Shown: piece after piece, positions 56,879 through 64,000 of the stretch
How the letters are laid out: each line of letters begins with the position of its first letter
Numbering within the stretch: position 1 is the stretch's first letter
From: Streptomyces sp. NRRL F-5123
GTDB lineage: Bacteria > Actinomycetota > Actinomycetes > Streptomycetales > Streptomycetaceae
Direction of reading: 5' to 3'
Assembly: GCF_000721495.1 (NCBI RefSeq)
Contig: NZ_JOHY01000022.1
Span: 1 to 64,000 of the forward strand
DNA length: 64,000 nt
Notes under the pieces: model-generated
Database searches by the model: none
What the model saw: only the letters and a program-made list of their open reading frames with translations
What the model was told of the DNA's origin: nothing
Position numbers and translations under genes: made by a program

Positions 56879-57028
56879 GGCCGGGCCGACCGGGGTGGGG
56901 TCTGGGTACGCTCCCGCTCCGCGCCGTTGATCTGACACCATTCTTTGTGGGCCCCGATTCACACAGGGTCGCGAAGAAGCTCACCCGGTTGGCGGGTGAG
57001 AACGCCAGGAGACCGATGGGACCGCGGA

Positions 57029-60000
57029 GTGCGGGGCAACGACAGCTACCGGGCTGACGACCACCTCTCTCAGTTCGAGGCCGAGATGGAGCGGCTGCGG
57101 ACCGAGCGGGGCAAGGCGGTCGATCACGCCGACGACCTCGGCTACCAGGTCGAGGTGCTGCGCGCCAAGCTGCACGAGGCCCGCCGGATGCTCGCCTCAC
57201 GCCCCGCGTACGACAACATCGGCCACCAGGCCGACCAGCTGCTGCGCAACGCCCAGATCCAGGCCGACCAGCTGCGCGCGGACGCCGAGCGCGAGCTGCG
57301 CGAGGCCCGCGCCCAGACCCAGCGCCTCCTCCAGGAGCAGGCCGAGCACCAGGCCCGCTTCGAGGCCGAGTGGCACGCCGAGGCCATCGCCCGGCGCCGC
57401 CAGCTCGACGAGGAGCTGGCCGAGCGGCGGGCCAGCGTCGAGGGCCACGTCAACGAGAACGTGGCGTGGGCCGAGCAGCTGCGCGCCCGCAGCGAGGCGC
57501 AGGCCCGCCGACTGCTGGACGAGACCCGCGCGGAGTCCGAGGCGGCGCTCGCCGCCGCCCGCGCCGAGGCCACCCGGGTCGCCGAGCAGACCAGGGACCG
57601 GCTCACCGCCGACGCCCAGGCCGCGCGCGCCGAGGCCGAGCAGGTGCTGCGGCGGGCGCGCACGGACGCCGAGCGGCTGCTGACCGCCGCGTCCTCGCAG
57701 GCCCAGGAGGCGACGACCGAGGCCGAGCAGCTGCGCACCAGCAGCCGCAGCGAGTCCGACGAGGCCCGGCAGCGCGCCACCGAGCTGTCCCGGCTCGCCG
57801 AGGAGCGCCTCCGGGAGGCCGACGAGCGGCTGCGGGCGGCGACCGCCGAGGCGGACAAGCTGCGCGAGGAGGCCGCCGCGGGCGCCGCCAAGCGGCTGGC
57901 GGCCGCCGAGGCCGAGATGGAGCAGCGCACCCGGACGGCCAAGGCCGAGATCGCCCGCATGGTGAGCGAGGCGACCAAGGAGGCCGAGACCGCCAAGGCG
58001 GACGCCGAGCAGACCGTCGCCGACGCGCGCGCCGAGGCCGACCGGATCCGTACCGAGGCGCAGGAGACCGCCCGCGCGGCCGCCGCCGAGGACGCGGCGG
58101 CGCAGCTCGCGCAGGCCGCCCGCTCGGCCGAGGAGATCCTGACCAAGGCCTCGGAGGACGCCCGCTCGACCACCAAGGGCGCGAGCGAGGAGGCCGAGCG
58201 CATCCGCAGGGAGGCGCAGGCCGAGGCGGACCGGGTCCGGGGCGAGGCGGAGTCCGCGGCGCAGGAGCTGCGCGGCGCCGCCCAGGACGACACCAAGGAG
58301 TACCGCGCCCGCACCGTCGAGCTGCAGGAGGAGGCCCGGCGGCTGCGCGGCGAGGCCGAGCAGCTGCGGGCCGAGGCGGTCGCCGAGGGCGAGCGGATCC
58401 GCAGCGAGGCGCGCCGCGAGGCCGTCGGGCAGATCGAGGAGGCCGCCAGCAAGGCGGAGGAGCTGCTGGCCAAGGCCAAGGCGGACGGCGACGAGCAGCG
58501 GCAGAGCGCGGCCGGCGAGGCCGAGCGGATGCGCGCGGAGTCCGTGGAGCGCGCGTCGGCGCTGAACACCAAGGCCGAGGAGGCGCTGCGCACCGCCCGC
58601 GCCGAGGCCGACGAGCTGCGGGCCGAGGCCGAGCGGCAGGGCGCGGCGGTCCGGGAGGCCGCCGAGCAGGCCGCCGCCGAGCTGCGGGCCGAGGGCGAGA
58701 CCGTCGTGGCCCGGATGCGCGAGGAGGCCGAGGCCGACCTCGTCCGGCTGCGCGCGGAGGCCGAGACCCGGGTCGGGGCCGCCGAGCAGAATCTGCGGGA
58801 GGCCAGCGCCGAGGCCGACCGGCTGCGCGCGGAGGCCGCCGAGGACGCCGAGCGGGTCCGCCAGGAGACCGCCGAGCGGGTCCGCACCCTGATCGAGCAG
58901 GCCGAGGCCGAGGCCGTACGGCTGCGGGACGAGGCGGCGGCGGACGCGGCGCAGAGCCGGGCCGAGGGCGAGAACGTCGCCCTGCGGGTGCAGGCCGACG
59001 CGGCCGCGGAGGCCGAGCGCACCCGCGGCGAGGCGCAGGAGACCGCCGACCGGCTGCGGGCCGAGGCGTCCGCAGCGGCCGAGCGGCTGGGCGCGGAGGC
59101 CGCGGAGGCGCTGGCCGGGGCGCAGGAGGAGGCGGCCCGGCGGCGCCGGGCGGCCGAGGAGCACCTGTCGGCCGCGCGGGCCGAGGCCGAGCAGGAGCGG
59201 GCGCGGGCCCGCGAGGAGAGCGAGGAGCTGCTCGCGGCGGCCCGCAAGCGGGTCGAGGACGCGGCCGCGGAGGCCGACCGGCTGTCGGCCGAGGCCGAGC
59301 AGCGGGCCACCGAGCTGGTCGCGGCGGCCGAGCAGACCGCCCAGCAGGTACGGGACGCGGTCGCGAACCTGCACCAGGAGGCCGAGCAGGAGATCGCCGG
59401 GCTACGCTCGGCGGCCGAGCACGCCGCCGAGCGGCTGCGCACCGAGGCGCAGGGCGAGGCGGACCGGCTGCACGCCGACGCCAACTCCGAGCGCGAGCGC
59501 GCCGGGGAGGACGCCGCGCGGCTGCGCCGGGAGGCGCAGGAGGAGTCGGAGGCGGCCAGGTCGCTGGCCGACCGTACGGTCTCGGAGGCGATCGAGGAGG
59601 CCGACCGGCTGCGCGCCGAGGCCCGCGAGGACGCCAACCGGATGCGTACCGACGCCGCCACGCAGGCCGACACGCTGGTCGGCAGGGCGCGCGAGGAGGC
59701 CGAGCGGCTCGGTGCCCAGGCCCGCGCGGGCCTGGCGGAGGCCGAGCAGACCGCGGAGGAGTCGCGGGCCGGCTCGCAGCGCATCCTGGACGAGGCCCGG
59801 GAGGCGGCCAACAAGCGCCGCAGCGAGGCCGCGGAGCAGGCGGACACCCTGGTCGGCAAGGCGCAGGCGGAGGCCAGGAGGCTCGCGGAGGCCGCGGAGG
59901 AGCAGGCGGACACCCTGGTCGCGGCGGCCCGCGCGGAGGCCGAGCGGCTGGTCAGCGAGGCGACCGCCGAGGGCAACGGCATGGTCGAGCGGGCCCGTAC

Positions 60001-60592
60001 GGACGCCGACACGCTGCTCGGCGAGGCCCGCCGGGACGCCACGGTGATCCGCGAGCGCACCGACGAGCTGCGGCAGCGGGTGGAGTCCGAGGTGGAGGCG
60101 CTGCACGACCGCTCCCGCAAGGAGGCCGCCGAGGCGATGCGGGTGGTCGGCGAGCGGGTCGACAAGCTGGTGGCGGCGGCGACCGAGCAGCTGCGGGAGG
60201 CCGAGCAGAAGGCCGCCGAGATCAAGTCGACCGCGACGTCCGAGGCCAGCAAGGTCCGGATCGCCGCGGTGAAGAAGGTCGAGGGCCTGCTCAAGGAGGC
60301 CGAGCAGAAGAAGGCCGAGTCCGAGCGCGAGGCCGAGCGGGTCAAGTCGGAGGCGCGCGCCGAGGCAGCGCACATCGTGGAGCAGGGCCGCCGCGAGCTG
60401 GAGACGCTGTCGCGCCGCCGCGAGGACATCAACGCGGAGATCGGCCGGGTGCAGGACGTCCTGGCCGCGCTGGAGCAGTTCGAGGCTCCGGGTGGCGCGG
60501 GCAAATCACCGAAGAGTACGGTCTCGGCTGGAGCCTCCACCGGTCCCACCAGGTCAGGTGGCAAGCGCAGCGACGATCAGCCACTCGATTGA
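57029..60592 (+). CDS. scy: Scy-type giant coiled-coil polarity protein, 1187 aa
   Basis: Almost the whole protein is coiled coil made of Ala/Glu/Arg/Leu-rich heptad and hendecad-like repeats (AEAERLRxEAxxxA patterns, hundreds of residues). A short DivIVA-like N-terminal segment (residues about 10-60, DHLSQFEAEMERLRTERGKA) and a disordered Ser/Gly C-terminus flank it. Scy in S. coelicolor assembles the hyphal tip organising centre with DivIVA and FilP; it was long called a cellulose-binding protein. My recollection of about 1326 residues there makes this copy shorter. GTG 57029 gives VRGNDSYRADDHL; GTG 56945 is an in-frame alternative. filP follows after 105 bp, the expected neighbour. Confidence 0.93.
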   Translation: MRGNDSYRADDHLSQFEAEMERLRTERGKAVDHADDLGYQVEVLRAKLHEARRMLASRPAYDNIGHQADQLLRNAQIQADQLRADAERELREARAQTQRLLQEQAEHQARFEAEWHAEAIARRRQLDEELAERRASVEGHVNENVAWAEQLRARSEAQARRLLDETRAESEAALAAARAEATRVAEQTRDRLTADAQAARAEAEQVLRRARTDAERLLTAASSQAQEATTEAEQLRTSSRSESDEARQRATELSRLAEERLREADERLRAATAEADKLREEAAAGAAKRLAAAEAEMEQRTRTAKAEIARMVSEATKEAETAKADAEQTVADARAEADRIRTEAQETARAAAAEDAAAQLAQAARSAEEILTKASEDARSTTKGASEEAERIRREAQAEADRVRGEAESAAQELRGAAQDDTKEYRARTVELQEEARRLRGEAEQLRAEAVAEGERIRSEARREAVGQIEEAASKAEELLAKAKADGDEQRQSAAGEAERMRAESVERASALNTKAEEALRTARAEADELRAEAERQGAAVREAAEQAAAELRAEGETVVARMREEAEADLVRLRAEAETRVGAAEQNLREASAEADRLRAEAAEDAERVRQETAERVRTLIEQAEAEAVRLRDEAAADAAQSRAEGENVALRVQADAAAEAERTRGEAQETADRLRAEASAAAERLGAEAAEALAGAQEEAARRRRAAEEHLSAARAEAEQERARAREESEELLAAARKRVEDAAAEADRLSAEAEQRATELVAAAEQTAQQVRDAVANLHQEAEQEIAGLRSAAEHAAERLRTEAQGEADRLHADANSERERAGEDAARLRREAQEESEAARSLADRTVSEAIEEADRLRAEAREDANRMRTDAATQADTLVGRAREEAERLGAQARAGLAEAEQTAEESRAGSQRILDEAREAANKRRSEAAEQADTLVGKAQAEARRLAEAAEEQADTLVAAARAEAERLVSEATAEGNGMVERARTDADTLLGEARRDATVIRERTDELRQRVESEVEALHDRSRKEAAEAMRVVGERVDKLVAAATEQLREAEQKAAEIKSTATSEASKVRIAAVKKVEGLLKEAEQKKAESEREAERVKSEARAEAAHIVEQGRRELETLSRRREDINAEIGRVQDVLAALEQFEAPGGAGKSPKSTVSAGASTGPTRSGGKRSDDQPLD

Positions 60593-60697
60593 GCGCACAT
60601 TCTCCATGCCGAATGCGCAATGGCTCGGTGACACGCCGCAAAGCCCCCTAGGATTCCCTCTATCACCTCACCGGTCTGAATCATCGACAGGAACCCC

Positions 60698-61633
60698 ATG
60701 AGCGACACTTCCTCTCCCTTCGGCTTCGAGCTCGTGCGTCGCGGATACGACCGCGGACAGGTGGACGACCGCATCACCAAACTCGTCGCCGACCGTGACA
60801 GCGCGCTGACCCGGATCGGCGCTCTGGAGAAGCGCATCGAGGAACTCCACCTCGAAACCCAGAACGCCGCGGCTCAGGTGAACGACGCCGAGCCCTCGTA
60901 CGCCGGTCTCGGCGCCCGGGTCGAGAAGATCCTGCGGCTCGCCGAGGAGGAGGCCAAGGACCTCCGCGAGGAGGCCCGCCGGGCCGCCGAACAGCACCGC
61001 GAGCTGGCCGAGTCGGCCGCCGCCCAGGTGCGCAACGACGCCGAGGCGTTCGCGTCCGACCGCAAGGCCAAGGCCGAGGACGAGGGCGCGCGGATCGTCG
61101 AGAAGGCCAAGGGCGACGCCGCCAACCTGCGCGGCGACGCGCAGAAGGACGCTCAGGCCAAGCGCGAGGAAGCCGACGCGCTGTTCGAGGAGACCCGCGC
61201 CAAGGCCGCCCAGGCCGCCGCGGACTTCGAGACCAACCTGGCCAAGCGCCGCGAGCAGTCCGAGCGCGACCTGGCGTCGCGTCAGGCGAAGGCGGAGAAG
61301 CGCCTGGCGGAGATCGAGCACCGCGCCGAGCAGCTGCGCCTGGAGGCCGAGAAGCTGCGCACCGACGCCGAGCGCCGCGCCCGCCAGACGGTGGAGACCG
61401 CGCAGCGGCAGTCCGAGGACATCGTCGCGGACGCCAACGCGAAGGCCGACCGGATCCGCAGCGAGTCCGAGCGCGAGCTGGCGGCGCTCACCAACCGCCG
61501 CGACAGCATCAACGCGCAGCTGACCAACGTCCGCGAGATGCTGGCGACGCTGACCGGTGCGGCGGTCGCCGCGGCGACCACCCCGGACGACGAGCCGATC
61601 TCCCGCAGCGTCCCGGCGCAGCAGTCCCGCTGA
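60698..61633 (+). CDS. filP: FilP intermediate-filament-like coiled-coil protein, 311 aa
   Basis: It begins with a DivIVA-like region (GFELVRRGYDRGQVDDRITK, residues 7-26), then a rod of coiled coil (about 30-285) rich in EAxxxAxxLR-type repeats, ending in a short disordered tail. FilP forms cytoplasmic filaments that support hyphal shape behind the tip and interacts with DivIVA and Scy. The length and gene order match. AGGAACC precedes the ATG. A TAGGAT hexamer at 60649-60654 may be the -10 of its own promoter. A strong terminator follows. Confidence 0.95.
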   Translation: MSDTSSPFGFELVRRGYDRGQVDDRITKLVADRDSALTRIGALEKRIEELHLETQNAAAQVNDAEPSYAGLGARVEKILRLAEEEAKDLREEARRAAEQHRELAESAAAQVRNDAEAFASDRKAKAEDEGARIVEKAKGDAANLRGDAQKDAQAKREEADALFEETRAKAAQAAADFETNLAKRREQSERDLASRQAKAEKRLAEIEHRAEQLRLEAEKLRTDAERRARQTVETAQRQSEDIVADANAKADRIRSESERELAALTNRRDSINAQLTNVREMLATLTGAAVAAATTPDDEPISRSVPAQQSR

Positions 61634-61702
61634 CCCGGCCGTTACCGGCAGGCGGGCGGCACCCCCGTTCGCCCCGCACGCCGGAACCCCGAAGGCAACC
61701 CC

Positions 61703-61747
61703 TATTCCGGAGCCCCCGCGCCCAAACGGTGCGGGGGCTCCGGAGTA
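61703..61747 (+). terminator. Strong hairpin terminator after filP
   Basis: The 17-bp stem (61703-61719 with 61731-61747, core CCGGAGCCCCCGC and GCGGGGGCTCCGG) has one G-T pair and an 11-base loop. It lies 70 bases after the filP stop and just before the ABC transporter genes. No T-run follows. Confidence 0.78.
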
Positions 61748-61765
61748 TCTTGCTAGCCTCGGGCC

Positions 61766-62827
61766 ATGATTGAGTTGCAGGGGCTCACGAAGCGGTACGG
61801 GGACAAGACCGCAGTCGACCATCTGACCTTCACCGTGCGGCCCGGCGTGGTGACCGGTTTTCTCGGGCCCAACGGAGCGGGCAAGTCCACCACGATGCGG
61901 ATGCTGCTGGGTCTCGACTCGCCGACCAGCGGCGACGTCCGGATCGACGGCAAGCACTACGCACAGCTCAGTGAGCCCCTCAAGCACATCGGGGCGCTGC
62001 TCGACGCCAAGTCGATCCACGGCGGGCGCACCGCGTACAACCACCTGCTGTGCATCGCGCAGTCCAACCGCATCCCCACCCGCCGGGTGAGCGAGGTGCT
62101 GGAGACGGTGGGCCTGACCGCGGTCGCCCGCAAGCGCTCCAAGGGGTTCTCCCTCGGCATGGGGCAGCGGCTGGGCATCGCGGCGGCGCTGCTCGGCGAC
62201 CCGGAGATCCTGATGTTCGACGAGCCGGTCAACGGGCTCGACCCGGAGGGCATCCACTGGATCCGGAACCTGATGAAGGGGCTCGCGGCGCAGGGCCGTA
62301 CGGTCTTCGTCTCCAGCCATCTGATGAGCGAGATGGCGCTGACCGCCGAGCACCTCATCGTCATCGGGCGCGGCCGGCTGCTCGCGGACACCTCGATGGC
62401 GGACTTCATCGAGCGCAACTCCCGCTCCTACGTCCGGGTGCGCACCCCGCAGCCCGAACGCCTCAAGGACCTGCTGGCGGAGGCCGGGCACGCCGCCGTG
62501 GCCGCCCCGGACGGCGCCTTCGAGGTCACCGGGACGGAGGCCGCGCAGCTCGGTGAACTCGCGGCCGAGCACCAGGTGGTGCTGCACGAACTGAGCCCGC
62601 AGCGGGCGTCGTTGGAGGAAGCCTTCATGCAGCTGACCGCCGAGTCGGTCGAATACCACGCGCACGGCGCCGTGACGCCGGGCGCGCCGGTGCCGCCCGC
62701 CCAGCCCGGACAGCCGGCCGCGGCCCCGCCACCGGGAGCCCGACCGGGAGCGCAGCCGGGTGCGCAGGGCGAGGGGCAGCAGTGGGGCTCCGAGTGGCGC
62801 AACTCCGGCTCCGGAAAGGGGCGCTGA
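61766..62827 (+). CDS. ABC transporter ATP-binding protein, 353 aa
   Basis: Walker A GPNGAGKST, Q-loop region near ALLDAKSIH, signature-like LGMGQRL in place of LSGGQ, Walker B ILMFDEPVNGLDPEG and H-loop SSHLMSEM. This fits the drug/bacitracin (DrrA/BcrA) export ATPases. The ATPase domain is about residues 1-215. A C-terminal part of about 100 residues includes a Pro/Gly/Gln-rich tail. ATG at 61766; the permease gene starts one base after its stop. Substrate unknown. Confidence 0.92.
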   Translation: MIELQGLTKRYGDKTAVDHLTFTVRPGVVTGFLGPNGAGKSTTMRMLLGLDSPTSGDVRIDGKHYAQLSEPLKHIGALLDAKSIHGGRTAYNHLLCIAQSNRIPTRRVSEVLETVGLTAVARKRSKGFSLGMGQRLGIAAALLGDPEILMFDEPVNGLDPEGIHWIRNLMKGLAAQGRTVFVSSHLMSEMALTAEHLIVIGRGRLLADTSMADFIERNSRSYVRVRTPQPERLKDLLAEAGHAAVAAPDGAFEVTGTEAAQLGELAAEHQVVLHELSPQRASLEEAFMQLTAESVEYHAHGAVTPGAPVPPAQPGQPAAAPPPGARPGAQPGAQGEGQQWGSEWRNSGSGKGR

Positions 62828-62828
62828 C

Positions 62829-63602
62829 ATGGCTGCGCCTTCCGCCGTCCTGCTCTCGGAGTGGACGAAGATCCGCTCGGTCCGCTCGACCATCTGGACG
62901 CTCGTCCTGTCCTTCCTGATGACCGTCGCTCTCGGCTCGATCATCTGCCTGGTGTTCAACAACACCTGGGATTCGCTGTCCTCGCACGACCAGGCGACCT
63001 TCGACCCGACCGCGACCGGCTTCGCCGGGATGCAGCTCGGCCAGCTCGCGCTGATCGTCTTCGGGGTGCTGGTCATCGCCAGCGAGTACAGCACCGGCAT
63101 GATCCGCACCTCGCTCGCCGCGGTGCCGCAGCGCAGCGCCTTCTACGCCAGCAAGGTCGCGGTGGCGGGCGGGCTGGCCCTGGTGGCGTCGATGGCCACC
63201 AGCTTCGTGGTGTTCTTCCTCGGCCAGGCGCTGCTGGGCTCGCACAAGGCGAAGATCAGCGACCCGGGCGTGCTGCGCGCGGTCGTCGGCGCCGGGATCT
63301 ACTCGACGCTGCTGGTGCTGCTGTGCGTGGGAGCCGCCGCGATACTGCGCAGCCCGATGCTGAGCCTGGGCATCCTGATGCCGTTCTTCTTCCTGGTCTC
63401 GCCGATCCTCGCGGCGGTGCCGAAGGTGAAGTCGGTCGCCCACTACTTCCCCGACCAGGCCGGCCAGCAGGTCGTACGGGTCGTGACGACCAACGACGAG
63501 CACCTGTCGTACGGCCCGTGGGGCGGTATCGGCATCATGGCGCTGTGGGTCCTGGCGGCCCTGATCGGCGGCTACGTCGTGCTGCGCCAGCGCGACGCCT
63601 GA
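62829..63602 (+). CDS. ABC-2-type transporter permease, 257 aa
   Basis: Six hydrophobic segments, for example TIWTLVLSFLMTVALGSIICL, LGQLALIVFGVLVIASEY and GIMALWVLAALIGGYVVL. YSTGMIRTSLAAVPQR is the usual ABC-2 cytosolic loop. It pairs with the ATPase gene, with only one base between them. ATG 62829 was chosen for that spacing; GGAAAGGGGC just upstream is its ribosome binding site. Confidence 0.9.
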   Translation: MAAPSAVLLSEWTKIRSVRSTIWTLVLSFLMTVALGSIICLVFNNTWDSLSSHDQATFDPTATGFAGMQLGQLALIVFGVLVIASEYSTGMIRTSLAAVPQRSAFYASKVAVAGGLALVASMATSFVVFFLGQALLGSHKAKISDPGVLRAVVGAGIYSTLLVLLCVGAAAILRSPMLSLGILMPFFFLVSPILAAVPKVKSVAHYFPDQAGQQVVRVVTTNDEHLSYGPWGGIGIMALWVLAALIGGYVVLRQRDA

Positions 63603-63623
63603 GAGCCGGCGTCCGGCCCGGGG

Positions 63624-63956
63624 TCAGTACCGGGGCGCGTTACGGGACCGCTGCACCTTGCTGGTGCGGCGGTCCCGCGCGTTCCAGCACGCGCGGTGCC
63701 AGTGCCGCCGGTCGTCGAGCCCGTCGTACTCGCGCCAGGCCACCACGTGCCCGACGCCGGGCGGGATCTCCTGGTCGCAGCCGGGGCAGCGGTAGTGCTT
63801 GGCGGACGCCGAGCCGGCGATGGGCCGCACCACCCACTCCTCCCCCTGCCACTCCACGGTGCCGGCACCGCCGACCCCGGACTCCTGGCTGCGCTCCGCG
63901 GGGCGCTGGGCGCCGTGCGGGCGGTTGCGTCGCGGCGACACGGGACACCTCGCCAT
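63624..63956 (-). CDS. Small zinc-ribbon-like protein of unknown function, 110 aa
   Basis: I do not recognise a functional family. After a disordered Arg/Ser/Gly-rich start (residues 1-35) it has YRCPGCDQEIPPGVGHVVAW and later HWHRACWNAR, so a Cys-x-x-Cys plus His-x-x-x-Cys set that could bind one zinc. The pattern recalls HNH or LIM-like mini-domains but the HNH catalytic residues cannot be placed. Homologues are common in streptomycetes as ATP/GTP-binding or hypothetical proteins. It converges on the ABC permease gene with a 21-bp gap. Confidence 0.72.
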   Translation of the reverse strand: MARCPVSPRRNRPHGAQRPAERSQESGVGGAGTVEWQGEEWVVRPIAGSASAKHYRCPGCDQEIPPGVGHVVAWREYDGLDDRRHWHRACWNARDRRTSKVQRSRNAPRY

Positions 63957-64000
63957 CTGCTGGCTTCGCGGACGGCATCCAGGGTACGCGCCGGGGGTCC

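Noticed and set aside
57142..60564. An 1140-codon Ser/Ala-rich minus-strand frame
   Set aside because: It is the exact antisense shadow of the Scy coiled coil; its composition is explained by complementing GAG and GCG codons.

Overview
The window is very GC-rich DNA with long antisense shadow frames, many GTG and TTG starts, and four-base ATGA, GTGA and TTGA gene overlaps. The gene content (Scy and FilP coiled-coil proteins, GlgE pathway, IcmA, ECF41 sigma factor, AIM24 trio, DUF397) points to a Streptomyces-type actinomycete chromosome. From memory, the order (glgP, glgE-treS-mak-glgB, pfkA, pta-ackA, pyk, icmA, meaB, thiolase, mce, scy, filP) matches the core-chromosome region of S. coelicolor around SCO5390-SCO5450; I could not check this by alignment. 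I see no rRNA, tRNA, CRISPR array, prophage or insertion sequence.

Layout. 0.2-9.3 kb: an MFS exporter with a DasR-operator-like site at its start, a short-chain dehydrogenase, a heterodimeric ABC exporter, and a drug-type MFS exporter divergent from an ECF41 sigma factor. 9.6-12.5 kb: a secreted thermolysin-family protease and a cold-shock protein. 12.5-24 kb: glycogen/alpha-glucan metabolism (glgP, glgE, treS, mak, glgB). 24-31 kb: glycolysis and overflow metabolism (pfkA, a D-2-hydroxyacid dehydrogenase, pta-ackA, pyk). 31-34 kb: three secreted or membrane proteins of unknown function (DUF6230/DUF6114 type). 34-39.5 kb: a thioredoxin-fold TPR protein, TetR and MarR regulators, DUF397, isobutyryl-CoA mutase large subunit and a DUF3817 membrane protein. 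39.5-46.4 kb: an L,D-transpeptidase lipoprotein, an ECF sigma factor with a membrane partner, a MarR regulator, three AIM24 paralogues with a DUF2127 membrane protein, and a second DUF3817 gene. 46.5-54 kb: a DUF5937/ArsR regulator divergent from an MFS gene, a FemAB-type transferase and a MurJ-type flippase separated by a REP-like repeat array, PadR and an SGNH hydrolase. 54-64 kb: meaB, thiolase, methylmalonyl-CoA epimerase, scy, filP, an ABC transporter pair and a small zinc-ribbon-like protein.

How the genes work together. TreS and maltokinase convert trehalose through maltose to maltose-1-phosphate, GlgE builds linear alpha-1,4-glucan from it, GlgB branches the glucan and GlgP breaks it down. 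PfkA, Pyk and Pta-AckA carry the carbon on to acetate. IcmA, MeaB, thiolase and epimerase belong to short-chain acyl-CoA metabolism that feeds polyketide precursors. Scy and FilP organise hyphal tip growth. The most notable non-coding signals are paired ECF41-type promoters between the sigma factor and its divergent exporter, a perfect 24-bp palindrome at the icmA start, a 14/16 dre match, a consensus Crp site, and REP-like sequence that appears to have entered the 5' coding part of glgB.
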